NCBI GenBank assembly: GCA_949592205.1
Contig: CATIUR010000001.1
Location: forward strand, 4,008,001 to 4,072,000
DNA length: 64,000 bases
Source: Helichrysum umbraculigerum
Taxonomy: Eukaryota > Streptophyta > Magnoliopsida > Asterales > Asteraceae
Reading direction: 5' to 3'
In this document: positions 44,401 through 55,697 of the stretch, piece by piece
How the letters are laid out: each line of letters starts with the position of its first letter
Numbering within the stretch: the first letter of the stretch is position 1
Program-made: the position numbers and the translations under genes
Notes under the pieces: generated by a model
What the model was told of the DNA's origin: nothing
Database searches by the model: none
Seen by the model: only the letters and a program-made list of their open reading frames with translations

Positions 44401-44584
44401 TCTACAGCTATACAATTTATGTCTTTAGTGTTAAGTATGTTTGGTTACAAATAATATGAAAACAAATTAACATTATTTTACATAAATAGAATACATGTGT
44501 AATATCATCACATTCCCAAGTATACAAACATCCTTTTAACCTCAGAAGGCCCTTTGGTTTATATGCAATATTTATTCCAAACAC

Positions 44585-44820
44585 TGGAAGGTTCGAACCT
44601 CACTAGATAGCCTAGTGGTTGGCGTCATGTTATCCTTACAAGAGGTCTCATGTTCGAACCTCACTAGAAGCATATATATTTTGGGGTGGCCAAGGGAAGG
44701 TTCGGAAATGGCTACGGTAACGGTTAGGCCGCGTACATCACAAGCATAAGCTTGACCAACCCGGGAAACCTGATATAAAATGGGAATTCCCTTTTGAAAA
44801 AATAAAAAATTAAAAAGAAA
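44585..44820 (+). mobile_element. tRNA-derived SINE, 236 bp, with 15-bp TSD
   Basis: Perfect 15-bp duplication ATTTATTCCAAACAC at 44570-44584 and 44821-44835. Pol III A box TAGCCTAGTGG (44608-44618) and B box GTTCGAACCTC (44651-44661). Body with ggccgcgtacatcacaagc and accaacccggg, then an A-rich tail with gaaaaaataaaaaattaaaa. An extra ggttcgaacctcactaga at the very 5' end repeats the B-box word. The open frame 44572-44835 is not a gene. Confidence 0.9.
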
Positions 44821-44835
44821 ATTTATTCCAAACAC

Positions 44836-45345
44836 CGTAGATAATTATCTTTTATTAACATACTATATGTAAGGACTATAAAATAACATCAAATATGAGT
44901 GTAGTGCAGAAAATTGTCACATACCACCACGATGACCACCATCAACGATGAAAATTGTATAAGGGATATGGATATGGGAAACTTACATTTATCTGTTATT
45001 CGATTGTTATTCGATCGCCTGCTCAAAATTATGTACACATAGATATATAATGAGTAATTGTCGGGTGAAAAGTCAATAAGATCTCTATATGATCATTGTT
45101 AACATTAGAATTGTATGCAGACTCAAATTAAATATAATCCAAATAACAAATTAAAGTTTATATATAATGAATTTTACTTGTTAACTACGTTTATCATGTA
45201 ATTAACTATTTATCATTTAATTATTATATCATTGCCCATTTTGTCATTTTACACCTATTAGTTACAATTATAATTATTTTTATCAGACACATTATAAAAT
45301 AAAGCTCCTAACTTACATCTTCATTTGAAAGTCCCACTACTACCA
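44836..45345. other. AT-rich spacer, nothing recognised
   Basis: No coding, no repeat boundary and no RNA gene could be supported here. Confidence 0.5.
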
Positions 45346-46310
45346 GCCTGGGGCGGAACCAGGATAAGATCTCAGGGCTAGCACAAATTTTTCCCAAAAG
45401 TAATAAATAAAACATAAGCTGTTATAATCATACGATTTCAACAAAATACGTAGTATATGACATATAAAGTGCGATTTTAACTAAAAGTACGATTACAATG
45501 AAAATGTTGTGAATTTAACAACACAAAAAAACAACGAACTAACAAATAACACCTTATAGTTGTCCTCAACATTCACCTAAATGATGCAAACGATCAATTA
45601 TAACTTCGGTCATAAAATTGTCAAGTGCTTTTTTTCTCTATCGAACAAATCAAAGCATTATTCAAATATGTATCTCCCATTTGATTCCACAAATGTGTCT
45701 TTACAAGCTTCATTTTAGAAAAACATCTTTCAACAGTCGCAGTTACAACGAGCAAAACTCAAAGCTAATTTAAGTAAGCGATAGATTACGCAAAAAGAAA
45801 GATGCATTTTCATTTCCACCATCAAACGAGCAATGTCAGCTATATTATTCAAGTTAGCAAACCTATCACTACCACTCATAATTTGATAACAAAATTCATC
45901 TTGAGACATAAGAGATACCTTATCATCGTCACTACAATCATTTGGATACATCTCACTAAGCTTTACTAACTTTGATGCATCAAAGTTAAAAAATGAATCA
46001 CATGGACTTATAGCCATCATATATTCAAGCAATTTTGTATTTACCTCACTAAAATGACCAGCTGACTCTTGATATTGCACATCCAAAATTGTATTAAAAA
46101 TCTCAACCTCAAAACGATATTGATTAGTGAGTTTGGTCTTTCGATTTCTTTGAGCAACATATTTATCCGTCATTTTCATCATCGGAAGATCATGTTTTTA
46201 ACAAAAAGAACACACTTTTTCAAAAATAATGTGAATCCAATTTTTTAATACTATTGCAATGCTCGTTAGTTCCTCTTACTAATGAAGCCGCTTGCAAATT
46301 CTTAAAACTT
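45346..46310 (-). pseudogene. hAT transposase C-terminal remnant
   Basis: Minus frame 46182-45730: FEVEIFNTILDVQYQES, FSEVNTKLLEYMMAISPCDS, FDASKLVKLSEMYPND, NIADIARLMVEMKMHLSF, YRLLKLALS, in the order seen in plant TTF-type/ZMYM-like hAT transposases just before the dimerisation domain. After a frameshift near 45757 the family motif TATVERCFSKMKLVKTHLWN follows. The 3' side ends toward a hAT-like end tggggcggaaccaggat (45350). The N-terminal two thirds are absent; the 5' side is cut by a Tekay LTR at 46316. Confidence 0.75.
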
Positions 46311-47514
46311 TACTATGTAACACCCCCAAATTCTGGGTTTAGCGGAAGCAAGCATTGGGGTGCTACTAATCAAGTATCAACAGCACAAAGTATACAGCAA
46401 ACGACCTCTAAATGAGACGTTTAAAAAATAGTTACATTTCCAATATAAAATTGTTTGAAACCATAATGTTTTCGGTTACAAAAATGTAGTTCCCTAGAGT
46501 CCACGCGTGTAGCGGGAGATTCTATTACATAATCATAATATACAAAAGATAATGCTAAGAATCTCCGTTAAATGCAATGTAAAAATCATGCGACTCTAGC
46601 TAGTGTCCAGGGTAATCCTACTCCGTATGTGTACCTGAGATACAAAGCTAAAAAGTGTCAACCAAAAAGGTTGGTGAATCTTACAGGTTTAGTAATAAGT
46701 AATCGTTTATGAACCACAAGTATGTACCAGTGTTGCTATCGAGCAAAGTAAGTAAAACAGTAAATCAGTATGTCAACACAGTTGCCATGAGCTCACAAGT
46801 TCAAGCTTAACAGTATAGTATGAATGGTACAATCAAGTACCGTATCATGTACCCCCGTGAGTGCTATCCGAACACTCATATGTAACAAATACTAATATGT
46901 CTGTTTCTACGGTGAAATCCATGGTAGCGCTACTACCCCAGGTAGGGATTGTCAGTCCCAAATGGATCCATCTACTAGTAATCGCGCTTAAGTCCATAAC
47001 TAACAACTTATGATAGGAGGCTTTTAGTGGATAAGAGTAACTCATGCAATGTGTGTAAAAGTAGAGTAATCAGTTCAGTACATTGTGTTCATATGTAAAA
47101 TAGTTGCTAAGTATCTCACCCCAAAGTATAAAAACAGTAAAAGTGGGGCTGTAAGACTCACCTGAGTCTAGTAAGTACGTATGTGAAATCAACCAAGTAA
47201 AGCGGATGTAAGTCCGTAGGTCTGTCGGATGTAAGTTCGTATATCGGTTCTCAGAACCCTGCAACCTTCAGGCATCTGAAACGCACAAGGTTGTAAGTAA
47301 ACAAGTAAATAAGTTGGTGTCTTGAAAGATCACCCATGCTAGTTGTCCACTCAACTAGGAAATGTCCAAGTGTTTGTTTAGTATTTCGTTTGTAGTTTGA
47401 AAAAAAGAATGGCCCGTTGGTGACGGTTTTGTAATAATAATCCAAAAGTGTTATTATTATATGTATCGTTGTATGTGAGTATTCGACACTTAGTGCAAAA
47501 AGTAATTTCAAGTT

Positions 47515-47600
47515 CCTGATGACGGGGTCCGGGAGCAGCGCTCCTGGTAGCGGGGTCCAAGGGGCATAGCCCCTGGCTGGGGTCGAGCTGCCAAGTCAGC
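47515..47600. repeat. GC-rich self-complementary module (Tekay LTR)
   Basis: ggggtccgggagcagcgctc, ctggtagcggggtccaaggg and gcatagcccctggctggggt in series: reverse orientation of the module at 32590-32698. Flank cagcttggaaaatttttatt is shared too. Confidence 0.8.
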
Positions 47601-47702
47601 TTGGAAAATTTTTATTTCTACTACATTGCTATGGTGAAAAATGCATCGAAGATTCAAAATCGGGAAAATTGACCTAGTGTAGCTGCGAACTGAAAAAGGT
47701 GT

Positions 47703-47893
47703 TGCGAACTGAGTTTGGGCTCGCAAAGCAGTAGGCTGCGAACCGAGTTGGGTTTGCGGTCAAAGTTCGACTCGCAAGTCAACTCGCGAGTCAACTCGCA
47801 AGTCAGCTCGGTCCGCAGTCAGTTTTGGTTCGTTATTTGGCTTCGCGAGTCGAGATCTCGGTGCACTTCGCAGGACGACCGAGATCTGGGATC
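47703..47893. repeat. Palindrome array ACTCGCGAGT (Tekay LTR)
   Basis: Perfect ACTCGCGAGT at 47782-47791, with GACTCGCAAGTC at 47769-47780 and repeated AACTCGCAAGTCAGCTCGG nearby; CTTCGCGAGTCGAG at 47841 and CGAGATCTCG at 47851-47860; CTGCGAACC words at 47703-47750. The same word family is at 54626-54725 in a copia-type LTR. Confidence 0.85.
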
Positions 47894-48831
47894 TCAACTC
47901 GCAGGAAAAACTGTCAGCGTTTTTCATGCGGGTTTTGATTTTTAAAGCATTTTCGGCGGAATTTTTGGACATAATCTCGTTGAGTAAATGTTCTAGCATG
48001 TAAATCAAAGCTTAATATGTAATTTAAAGGTGTTAAGAAGTTTCATACCACGAAAATGAAAACGAAGAAGATGAAGATGATGCTCGCGATGTGGTGGTCG
48101 TTTTCTCTTGAATCAACTCCGCAAGATGGTGTGTTTTTGGTGATGAATCGGGTGGTTTTTGGGCTGCGAATTTGAGGGAAAAGAAGAAGAAGAGGGTGTG
48201 TGTTTGGTGTTGTGTGTATAAATGAAATGAAAGAGGGGAATAATGGGGTTAAAAGGGGTGGATCGGTGGGTCACAGGTCGGGTCCACGGGTCTGGGCCGA
48301 CCCACTTGCGGGCTTGGGCTCGTGGACTCGTTCCTCGATTTGCGTTACATTCCGCGGTAGATTAAATGTTATTTTGCGTTATATGTCAAAGTATATCCGT
48401 AATATTTTTAACCGAAGTATTTTTATCAAAATACTTTATAATAAGTTATAAAAATATAACTCGAATCATTTTTGTTTATTGGACACGTTTCGTGTGCTTT
48501 CGTCGCATAGGATATGTTTTAAACAAATATGAGAATTCGTGTAATATATTATCGTAATATATTATAGTAGATAACGTTTGTTTGGATAATTCTACATTAT
48601 TTATAACTTTGTCACCAACGTCTATAATAAATAGTGTCAGACCTCGTCCGGTTCATAAGTGTACGATTTAAACAAATCGCCTACGCGTGTATGTAATTAC
48701 ACAAAACGTCACATATATTTAGAATATTACAAAACTAAATACATGTAATTACAAGTAGTTTAAGCACTAATTAAATTCTTAATTTGGCGGATGTCACATT
48801 CTCCCCTTGTTAAGAGAATTTCGTCCCGAAA

Positions 48832-49845
48832 TTAGCTCGTAGTCGCTGTGTGAGTAGAGTCTATGAAAAAGTGTGGATACTTTAGTCGTATTTGGTCTTC
48901 CCATTCCCAAGTGAATTCAGGACCACGCCTCGAATTCCACCGGACCTTAACAATGGGAATACGACTCTGTTTTAAACGTTTGACCTCTCGGTCCAGTATT
49001 TTCGCGGGTTCCTCGACAAAGTGTAGTTTTTCGTCAATGTGTATCTCATCGAGTGGTATAATCAGTGTCTCATCAAACAGAAATTTCTTCAAGTTAGAAA
49101 TGTGGAAAGTGGAGTGCACGCTACTGAGTACAGGAGGTAGCTGCAGTCTGTAAGCCACTGGACCAATCCTTTTAAGGATTTCGAATGGTCCAATGTACCT
49201 GGGATTCAATTTCCCACGTTTGCCAAAACGGATGACGCCTTTCCAAGGCGATACTTTCAGAAGTACTCGATCCCCAACTTGGAATTCGAGGTGTTTGCGT
49301 CTCACGTCAGCATAGCTTTTCTGACGATCACGCGCAACTTTCAGTCGGTTTTGTTTGCCGACAATCTTTTCAGTTGTTTCGTGTATGATTTCTGAACCGG
49401 TGAGTTGTGTATCCCCCACCTTAGTCCAACAAATGGGTGACCGGCACTTACGACCGTAAAGTGCCTCGAAGGGTGCAGCCTTGATACTGGTGTGGTAGCT
49501 GTTGTTGTACGAGAATTCGCACAATGGAAAGAGATTTTCCCAGTTTTTGCCGAAGTCAACTACGCAGGCTCGTAGCATATCCTCCAGTGTTTGTATAGTT
49601 CATTCGCTCTGGCCGTCAGTTTGTGGGTGGTATGCAGTACTCATATCCAAACGAGTACCGAGGGATTTTTGCAAAGATTGCCAGAAATGAGAAGTAAATC
49701 AGCTATCTCTATCCGAGATAATTGAGATGGGCACGCCGTGTCTTGACACAATCTCTTTCAGGTAGATTCGTGTCAAACGTTCCATCTTGCCAGTTTCCTT
49801 GATAGCCAGGAAATGAGCAGATTTAGTGAGTCGGTATACGATCAC
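48832..49845 (-). pseudogene. Tekay integrase core C-terminal part and chromodomain
   Basis: Minus frame 49578-48832 (248 codons): ENLFPLCEFSYNNSYHTSI (integrase), ALYGRKCRSPICW, GDRVLLKVSPWKGVIRFGKR, PRYIGPFEIL, YRLQLPPVLSSVHSTFHISN (GPY/F module), then the chromodomain DREVKRLKQSRIPIVKVRW with FTWEWED. Chromodomains guide chromovirus insertion to heterochromatin. Upstream in frame is STAYHPQTDGQSE with the catalytic Glu region, followed by TGA in place of Arg at about 49590. 49690-49845 holds broken core sequence. Confidence 0.9.
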
Positions 49846-50796
49846 CTAGATGGTATCGCAACCGCTAGATGTTTTTAGGAGTTTGGTAATAAAATCCATG
49901 GTGATTTGCTCCCATTTCCACTGTGGTATTTCCGGTTGTTGTAGCAAACCAGAAGGTTTCTGGTGTCCAGCTTTAACTTTGGAACAAGTAAGACACTTGC
50001 TAACATAGGTTGCAATGTCAGCTTTCATGTTGGGCCACCAATACATTACCTTGATGCCATGATACATTTTGTCCGCACCCGGGTGTATATAGTATTTGGA
50101 CTTGTGAGTTTCATCTATCACCAAGTCCCGTAGGTTTCCAAAACTAGGCAACCAGATTCGGTTGGAGAAGTATTTGGCCCCGTTAGGTTTGGTTTCAAAT
50201 TGTTTGTCCATGCCCTGCAAGGCCTTGTTTATCAAGTTTTCTGGTTTAAGTGCTTCGAGTTGAGCGGTGAGAGTTTGATTGATGAGGTCGTTGTGAATGG
50301 TCATACTGAGAGCTTGAACTCGAAGTGGTTTCACTCGTTCTTTTCGACTTAAGGCATCGGCAACAACGTTAGCCTTGCCCAGATGGTAACGAATTTCACA
50401 GTGGTAATCAGTAAGTAGTTCGACCCAACGGCGTTGTCTCATGTTGAGATCCTTTTGATCGAAGATGCGTTGGAGACTTTTGTGATCCGTGAAGATTGTA
50501 CACTTGGTACCGTATAAGTAATGTCTCCAGATTTTCAGGGCGAATACAACAGCCCCCAACTCCAGGTCATGAGTTGTGTAATTCTTTTCGTGGACCTTGA
50601 GTTGTCATGAGGCATAAGCAATGACTTTGTCTCGTTGCATCAGCACGCAACCGAGACCTTGGTGTGAAGCATCACAGTATACCACGAAGTCATTGTTGCC
50701 TTCGGGTAAGGATAGGATCGGTGCACTGCAAAGTTTTTGTTTAAGCAGTTGGAATGTTGACTCTTGTTTTTCGGTCCAGTCAAACTTCTTTTCTTT
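49846..50796 (-). pseudogene. Tekay RNase H and integrase zinc domain
   Basis: Minus frame 50559-49846: WRHYLYGTKCTIFTDHKSLQ (RNase H Asp), RQRRWVELLTDYHCEIRYH, ANVVADALSRK, then the integrase HHCC zinc domain with YYIHPGADKMYH and CLTCSKVKAGHQKPSG, and MDFITKL at the start of the core. Upstream remnants 50796-50560 contain VVYCDASHQGLGCVLMQRD and a TGA replacing an Arg after YAS. Order and spacing are normal for a chromovirus pol. Confidence 0.88.
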
Positions 50797-51408
50797 CTAA
50801 GTCAGTGCAGTGAGAGGTTGGGCTATCTTTGAAAAATTCTCAATGAATTGCCTATAGTATCCGGCGAGTCCTAAGAATTGGCGTACTTCGGTAGGTGTAG
50901 TAGGTGCTTGCCAGCACTTTATAGCCTCGATCTTTGAAGGATCAACATTAATTCCCTGACTGTCAATCACGTGTCCAAGGAATTGAACAGTCTGCATCCA
51001 GAACTCGCACTTAGAGAATTTGGCATATAACTCTTCGTGCTTGAGTAGCTCTAGAATGGTTTTCAGGTGTTGCGCGTGTTCTTGTTCGTTGCGTGAGTAA
51101 ATCAGAATATCATCGATGAAAACGATAACGAACTTGTCAAGGTAAGGTTTGCACACCCGATTCATAAGGTCCATGAATACAGCCGGTGCGTTGGTTAAAC
51201 CGAATGGCATTACTTGGAATTCGTAATGCCCATAGCGAGTTCGGAAAGCAATTTTAGGAATGTCATCATCACGAACTCAGAGTTGGTGATAACCTGATCG
51301 TAGATCGATCTTTGAATAAAAACTCGACCCCTGGAGTTTGTCAAACAGGTCATCAATGCGAGGAAGTGGGTGTTGCACCACGCACCGGTCGTTGGAATTT
51401 CTAATGGT
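50797..51408 (-). pseudogene. Tekay reverse transcriptase
   Basis: Minus frame 51210-50797: MPFGLTNAPAVFMDLMNRV, FVIVFIDDILIYSRNEQEH with intact FIDD, QFLGHVIDSQGI, VRQFLGLAGYYRQFI. Upstream 51408-51211 reads LPRIDDLFDKLQGSSFYSK and LRSGYHQL, then a shift/stop near 51278. Cut at 51409. Confidence 0.88.
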
Positions 51409-53764
51409 GACGTGGCACATCAGTGGGTTTTAAATTTATAAGGCAGGGGCCTAGGGTTACTATTATGCTAATCAAAGGGCTAGCAAGGGATAAGTATGAC
51501 CTAGGATCGTTCTTCAAAGCGTGACAAATTGAAACTAGGGGGTTCAGAAACTTTTATGTATTTAACTAGGGTTAAAAGAGTTGGTTTTGGTTTTGGGTCT
51601 TTTATCCTAAATTATACTAAACTAAATTAAAAAGTGGAGGTTACTTCGGGCGTTTAGCAATTAAAGCGATTGTCTACTATGAAGTGGTTTAAGAGTTGTT
51701 AAATATGGAGAGTTCTAATGGAGATAAGTTCGTAAGTTAACGTGAGCTATTGCTACAATCCTCCTATCGGACTAACGCGGAGGTGTCCACAATCAGGCAA
51801 ATAGAATGTCACGTGGGTTGCAGAATATATTGAAGCATACACCGAAAGTTCTATCAAATGTATACCCATATTATCCGACAGTTAATCTCGAATCCTATTC
51901 CCCAATCTCGGTCGTCAGAGATGTCCGAATCATGGCATAGTTTGTTGAATAAACAATCTTATGAACGGGTTTTACCCTCGCCGGAATAAGTTGGATTAAT
52001 TGGTCTAGGCGGCCGGATAAAATGTCATCCCTTATTCGTACGAGTTATCAACATTACTCAGGTATGCAACAAAGTAGGGATGATTTATACTACAAATGGA
52101 AACCTAAGTAATACATTTGTTATTCGATCCATAATATAACTACCTTCGGTCGTTCTTGACTTCCATACATTTGTACTCCGCCGTAAGCGTTTCCAGTACT
52201 ATATCAAAGAACAGTCGAATAGGGGCCGTCATATTATTTCACGACAATTAGTGCCGTTTATATTTCACTATTATGATGATCCTAAGGCAACAATCAAATA
52301 AGAACATGTAATAAGACGATCAAAGCAACAGTTCAATATAAGCATACAAAAGTATTATCTAAGTTGAGGATATTCCGAAAGTTGTCTCAAAAATATCGTC
52401 TATACGAATTTAATCTTAATCTACCTCTATTCCCATATTCCGTGTCTCTTGGATCCTAGTTTGGTCTAGAGAACACCGGCCATGCCGAGCTCAATGATTC
52501 AATCTAACATAGTATAACTAAGTGACCTATACCCTATGAGTTAGCTACGTTCATTTTTGGATAAGGTTTTAGTCACAACATGAGTTGGGCAGATAAACTA
52601 TAAAGATTTAATTCCTATATCTATTTGTAATGTAAACCATCTACAGCCCCACAACATACCGCATAATCACATATTTAACACTTTCTAAACGACTATCATA
52701 GCAGACAATTGAGTTATTTATTTAATCATGGCAGTTCTAGCATACATATTTAAATTTATTAAAGAAAGAACAAACATATTTAAATATGAAAGATAGATTA
52801 AAACCTGGAAAGAAGTACAATAACTCGTAGCTAAAATATGCATCCCAGAGTACCTCCGTACAAATCTTCCTTAGCTAATTAATTAGCTATTCTAATTAAT
52901 TAAACTAACCTAAAGGAAGAACTACTAATTTTACAAGAAAGAAAAGATATGAGAAATATGGAGTGTGTTGGTGTTTTTCTCCAAGGTGTATCTTCAAATG
53001 AACCCTATGCCTCCTATTTATAGGTGCGTCTTGGTGCATTTTAGAAATTTGAGGCACATATTAGCAAAAGGTGCAAAAGGTGGTGCACCTGGTACCAAAA
53101 AGCACGTAAAGGTGGTGCACCGGGTACACTAAAGCGCGTAAAGGTGTGGCACCGGGTACACCCAAGGACCAAAAAGTGGAAACGAGACGAGGGAGGGGAG
53201 GCTGGCGCTGCCCACCTGTAGGCCGGCGGCGGCTGGTGGTTGGCTGGCTGCCACCCGCCCCGGTTCGTCGTCTGTTGCCTAGTTTCTTGATTCGTGAGTG
53301 TTTTCTTCGTTACGCGTCCGTTTGCGTCGATTCTTTTTGCGATGGATTCGTAATTCAAAAACGAAGAATTTGATAAAAGGATTTCCCAAAAATATGTCTC
53401 CCATCTTTGGATGTCTCGTACAAATCGTTTGGATCTTCCGGCGTACGTAGAATCTTCATTCTTCGTCCGTTTTTGTTGATTCTTCTTCTGTTGAATTCGT
53501 AATTTGAAAATGAACATCGTGGATGAGATGGATGTTGGTGATGGGCACTTTTGTCTTGAAATCTCGTTTTGATGCCTTGAATCTTCAAACGTGCGTTGAA
53601 TCTTCGTTTTTCATCCGTTTTGCTTGATTTTCATCGTGCAACCTTGTTTTGACCATCTTGGCATAATACCATTGATTTGTACTGTTTTTGAGTTTAAAAT
53701 GCCAATAATCGTTTCAGAATGAGAGAGATATCGGTAGTAAAAACGTGACTTTTTACGCGATATC
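51409..53764 (-). repeat. Tat-like LTR (second family), inserted in the Tekay RT
   Basis: 2356 bp, plus sense TGACGTGG...GCGATATCA; on the minus strand starts TGATATCGCG with purine tract AGTGTGGGATACT adjoining at 53765-53777, so it is a 3' LTR in minus orientation. TATA box CTATAAATAG on minus at 53023-53014. A ggtgcacc array lies directly upstream (53075-53165). The remainder is AT-rich without genes. The 158-codon frame 53041-53517 is read through the array and a GC-rich patch and is not a gene. Confidence 0.65.
53075..53165. repeat. Array of GGTGCACC palindromes upstream of an LTR TATA box
   Basis: ggtgcacctggtacc (53082-53096), ggtgcaccgggtaca (53114-53128) and gtggcaccgggtacaccc (53146-53163), spaced about 32 bp and joined by gcgcgtaaag/gcacgtaaag. 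On the LTR's minus strand it begins about 55 bp upstream of the TATA box. Confidence 0.7.
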
Positions 53765-54585
53765 AAGTATCCCACACTTAGAGTTTTGCTTGTCCTCAAG
53801 CAAACCTTCAGAAAAACTGTTGTGAAAATCTGAAAGGGTGTCTTTGGAGAACTTGATTCCTGCAGGCTTGGTAAAAAGATTTCAGACGAGGTTTTAACCT
53901 TTGATGTTTTCCCAAACTACTGGTTCTAACAAGCTCTCTTTTCAATCTTCATGATGTAAGATATACATGCCTGGGGCCCTCATAGGTGGTCACTCAATTC
54001 ACTCAAGTGTATCGGGTTTCCTAACTTCTAATTCACTCAGGGGCCAGTCATGTAGCTCTTCTGTTGTCATAAGCTTGGTTGAGAATCAAATCTACAATAC
54101 TTAAATGAGGACGGTGCTAATTATCCCTAGACATTCGCAAGAGGGTGAAGATGGTGTATAGAAGATGGGTTTTGTAGGTGGTTTAATTGGGAGTTTAATA
54201 TAGCCTAAGAGTTGTCTGTGATGACTTATCTTTGACGTTTTAGTTGATACCTCTCTTTGGATTTCTCTCTTTGAGAGCCTTCTTTTCGTAGCTTTTTCTT
54301 CTTTGAAGAACCTTTCCCTCGGCTTTAAATGATCCTTTGTAAGTCCCTAGTTCTTAGGATCGATAACTTCGTTATCTGTAGTATTAAGGTGCGGAATCCC
54401 TCAATACGGTGTTATCTTACTATAACGAATAATTTCGCGTTCACGTTTACTAATACTTAGCTTCAAACGATTAAACGTCAAAGCCTAGCCTTTAGGTTTA
54501 AGTTTTCTCTGGATATATTGAATCCGCAGGTTGTAGGTATCGAATGCAAAAGTTCTTATGCTGAAAGTTATGTTTTTCACGGTTG
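53765..54585. other. Interior remnant of the second Tat-like element, non-coding
   Basis: Starts with the purine tract then a region like the untranslated stretch between the last ORF and the 3' LTR of Tat-type elements (ttttgcttgtcctcaagcaa at 53783). No ORF supported. The boundary to the copia LTR on the right is not resolved. Confidence 0.4.
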
Positions 54586-54927
54586 AAAAACATATAAATA
54601 TTTCGTCTCAACTTGCACGAACTGGGCTCGCGAGTTGACTCGACTCGCCACAAGCCCAAGCCCATTTCAACTCGGCTCGTTGCTATACTTCCGAGTTCAG
54701 TTCTCAACTCGCAGTCCATGACTTACGACTTGAGATTTCTACTCGCCAGACTTATTTTTTTCATTTTCAATATTCGTCTAACACTTTAACACATTTAATA
54801 TATTTAACGAATATTAAACAACAAAACAAATATTCATTTACAAATCTAAACCAATATACAAACATGATTATAATTATACCAGTCCTATTTCAAGCTAGAT
54901 CTGTTGTCACAAATACATGTCCCAACA
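54586..54927 (-). repeat. Ty1/copia LTR, partial, with ACTCGCGAGT-type array
   Basis: On the minus strand begins TGTTGGGACATG at 54927, directly after purine tract CAAAGGGGAGTC (54939-54928). The array at 54626-54725 has GCTCGCGAGTTGACTCG, CTCGCC, AACTCGGCTCG and CAACTCGCAG. A TATA-like tatttatatg follows about 25 bp downstream (54605-54590). The far LTR end was not found. Confidence 0.55.
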
Positions 54928-54982
54928 GACTCCCCTTTGACAATAGCTCTATCGTCTTTATCTTCACGCTTGTCTTTGTTCA

Positions 54983-55697
54983 TCATTTGAAAATCCTGCT
55001 CCCAGCATGTATCTTCATCCTAATACAAGTCTTTACCATCATATGATAATCTCTTGCTAAATCACCCCGTTTAAAAATCGTAAAGATTATGTTCTCGTTC
55101 AATGTCAACAGATCTTTTCTAGACATATTCATCAGGTGACGATGGTCATAAACTCTAAAGATCTCACGCTCACCACCATCAACTTCATCATCAGCTATAA
55201 CCATGACAGCTTCTCCAGTCTCTGAATCCACATGCCATCTCTTCATATTTCCCAGAATATCCTGTGGCATTGTCTTCAGTGGAATCTGCTGTACACAATT
55301 AACAGCTGGATAAACCTTCTTTCTCCTTTTTCTTCAAGTCCTTTGACTTCGTTCCTTCAATTTGATTGTCTTTCCATTCCTTGGCTTAATCTTATCAAAC
55401 TTCTTTGTTCTAACCTCAGTTCTGATTATCCTTTCAACATAATCAGCATAATCTTCATTATTCGGGTTATTCAACTCTAATCTAGCCAAGTCTCTAATTT
55501 CAAATCTTGGTAACGAACTAAACACTGCAAGCTTCTTCTCAAAATATTGAACCCACGTCAAACCTTTTGATTGCAAAGAGTTTCAGGTCGGAATCAAAAT
55601 ACCATCTAATAATCCCTTTACGTGCTTCACGTTTTCCCGTAATGTCTACTTCTGAAACTCTAATCTTCTTCTTCTTTTGTTTTGGAAGTTTCCTAAG
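54983..55697 (-). pseudogene. Ty1/copia-associated extra ORF, fragment
   Basis: Minus frames 55697-55334 and 55270-54983, with shifts near 55530 and 55330. Segments IIRWYFDSDLKLFAIKRFDV, EIRDLARLELNNPNNEDYAD, DILGNMKRWHVDSETGEAVM, IFRVYDHRHLMNMSRKDLLT and MKIHAGSRIFK align by eye with the C-terminal domain of the ORF at 62196-64000 (LIRSWKFDEVNFLILIKRRD, RLRYWWFDSVTQEAVI, RVFDPISLINLTKKDLKALH, RVGIHAGG). It sits between pol side and purine tract, just before a 3' LTR, as at 62 kb. Function unknown. Confidence 0.6.

Larger units (their letters stand above)
46316..48798 (-). repeat. 3' LTR of the Tekay chromovirus
   Basis: 2483 bp, minus sense TGTGACATCC...GGGTGTTACA. Purine tract AACAAGGGGAGAA adjoins at 48799-48811. 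Minus sense: leader with CT-rich stretch 48230-48050, palindrome array 47893-47703, GC-rich module 47600-47515. Confidence 0.88.
46316..51408 (-). mobile_element. Tekay chromovirus, 3' portion (pol to 3' LTR)
   Basis: Minus order: RT (51408-50797), RNase H and integrase (50796-48832) with chromodomain, purine tract, 3' LTR (48798-46316). Flanked on the left by TACTA (46311-46315). On the right the RT is cut at 51409 by a Tat-like LTR, so the gag/protease side lies elsewhere. Two Arg codons have become TGA (integrase GQSE-stop near 49592, RNase H YAS-stop near 50607), and RT has a shift near 51278. Confidence 0.88.

Noticed and set aside
44600..44665. A tRNA gene
   Set aside because: A and B boxes are present but there is no cloverleaf acceptor stem; 15-bp TSD and A-rich tail show a SINE.
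53041..53517. 158-codon minus-strand ORF
   Set aside because: Read through the GGTGCACC array and a GC-rich patch upstream of an LTR TATA box; repetitive residues, no family likeness.
54864..55480. Plus-strand ORFs over the copia extra ORF
   Set aside because: Hydrophobic shadow frames opposite the real minus-strand coding.
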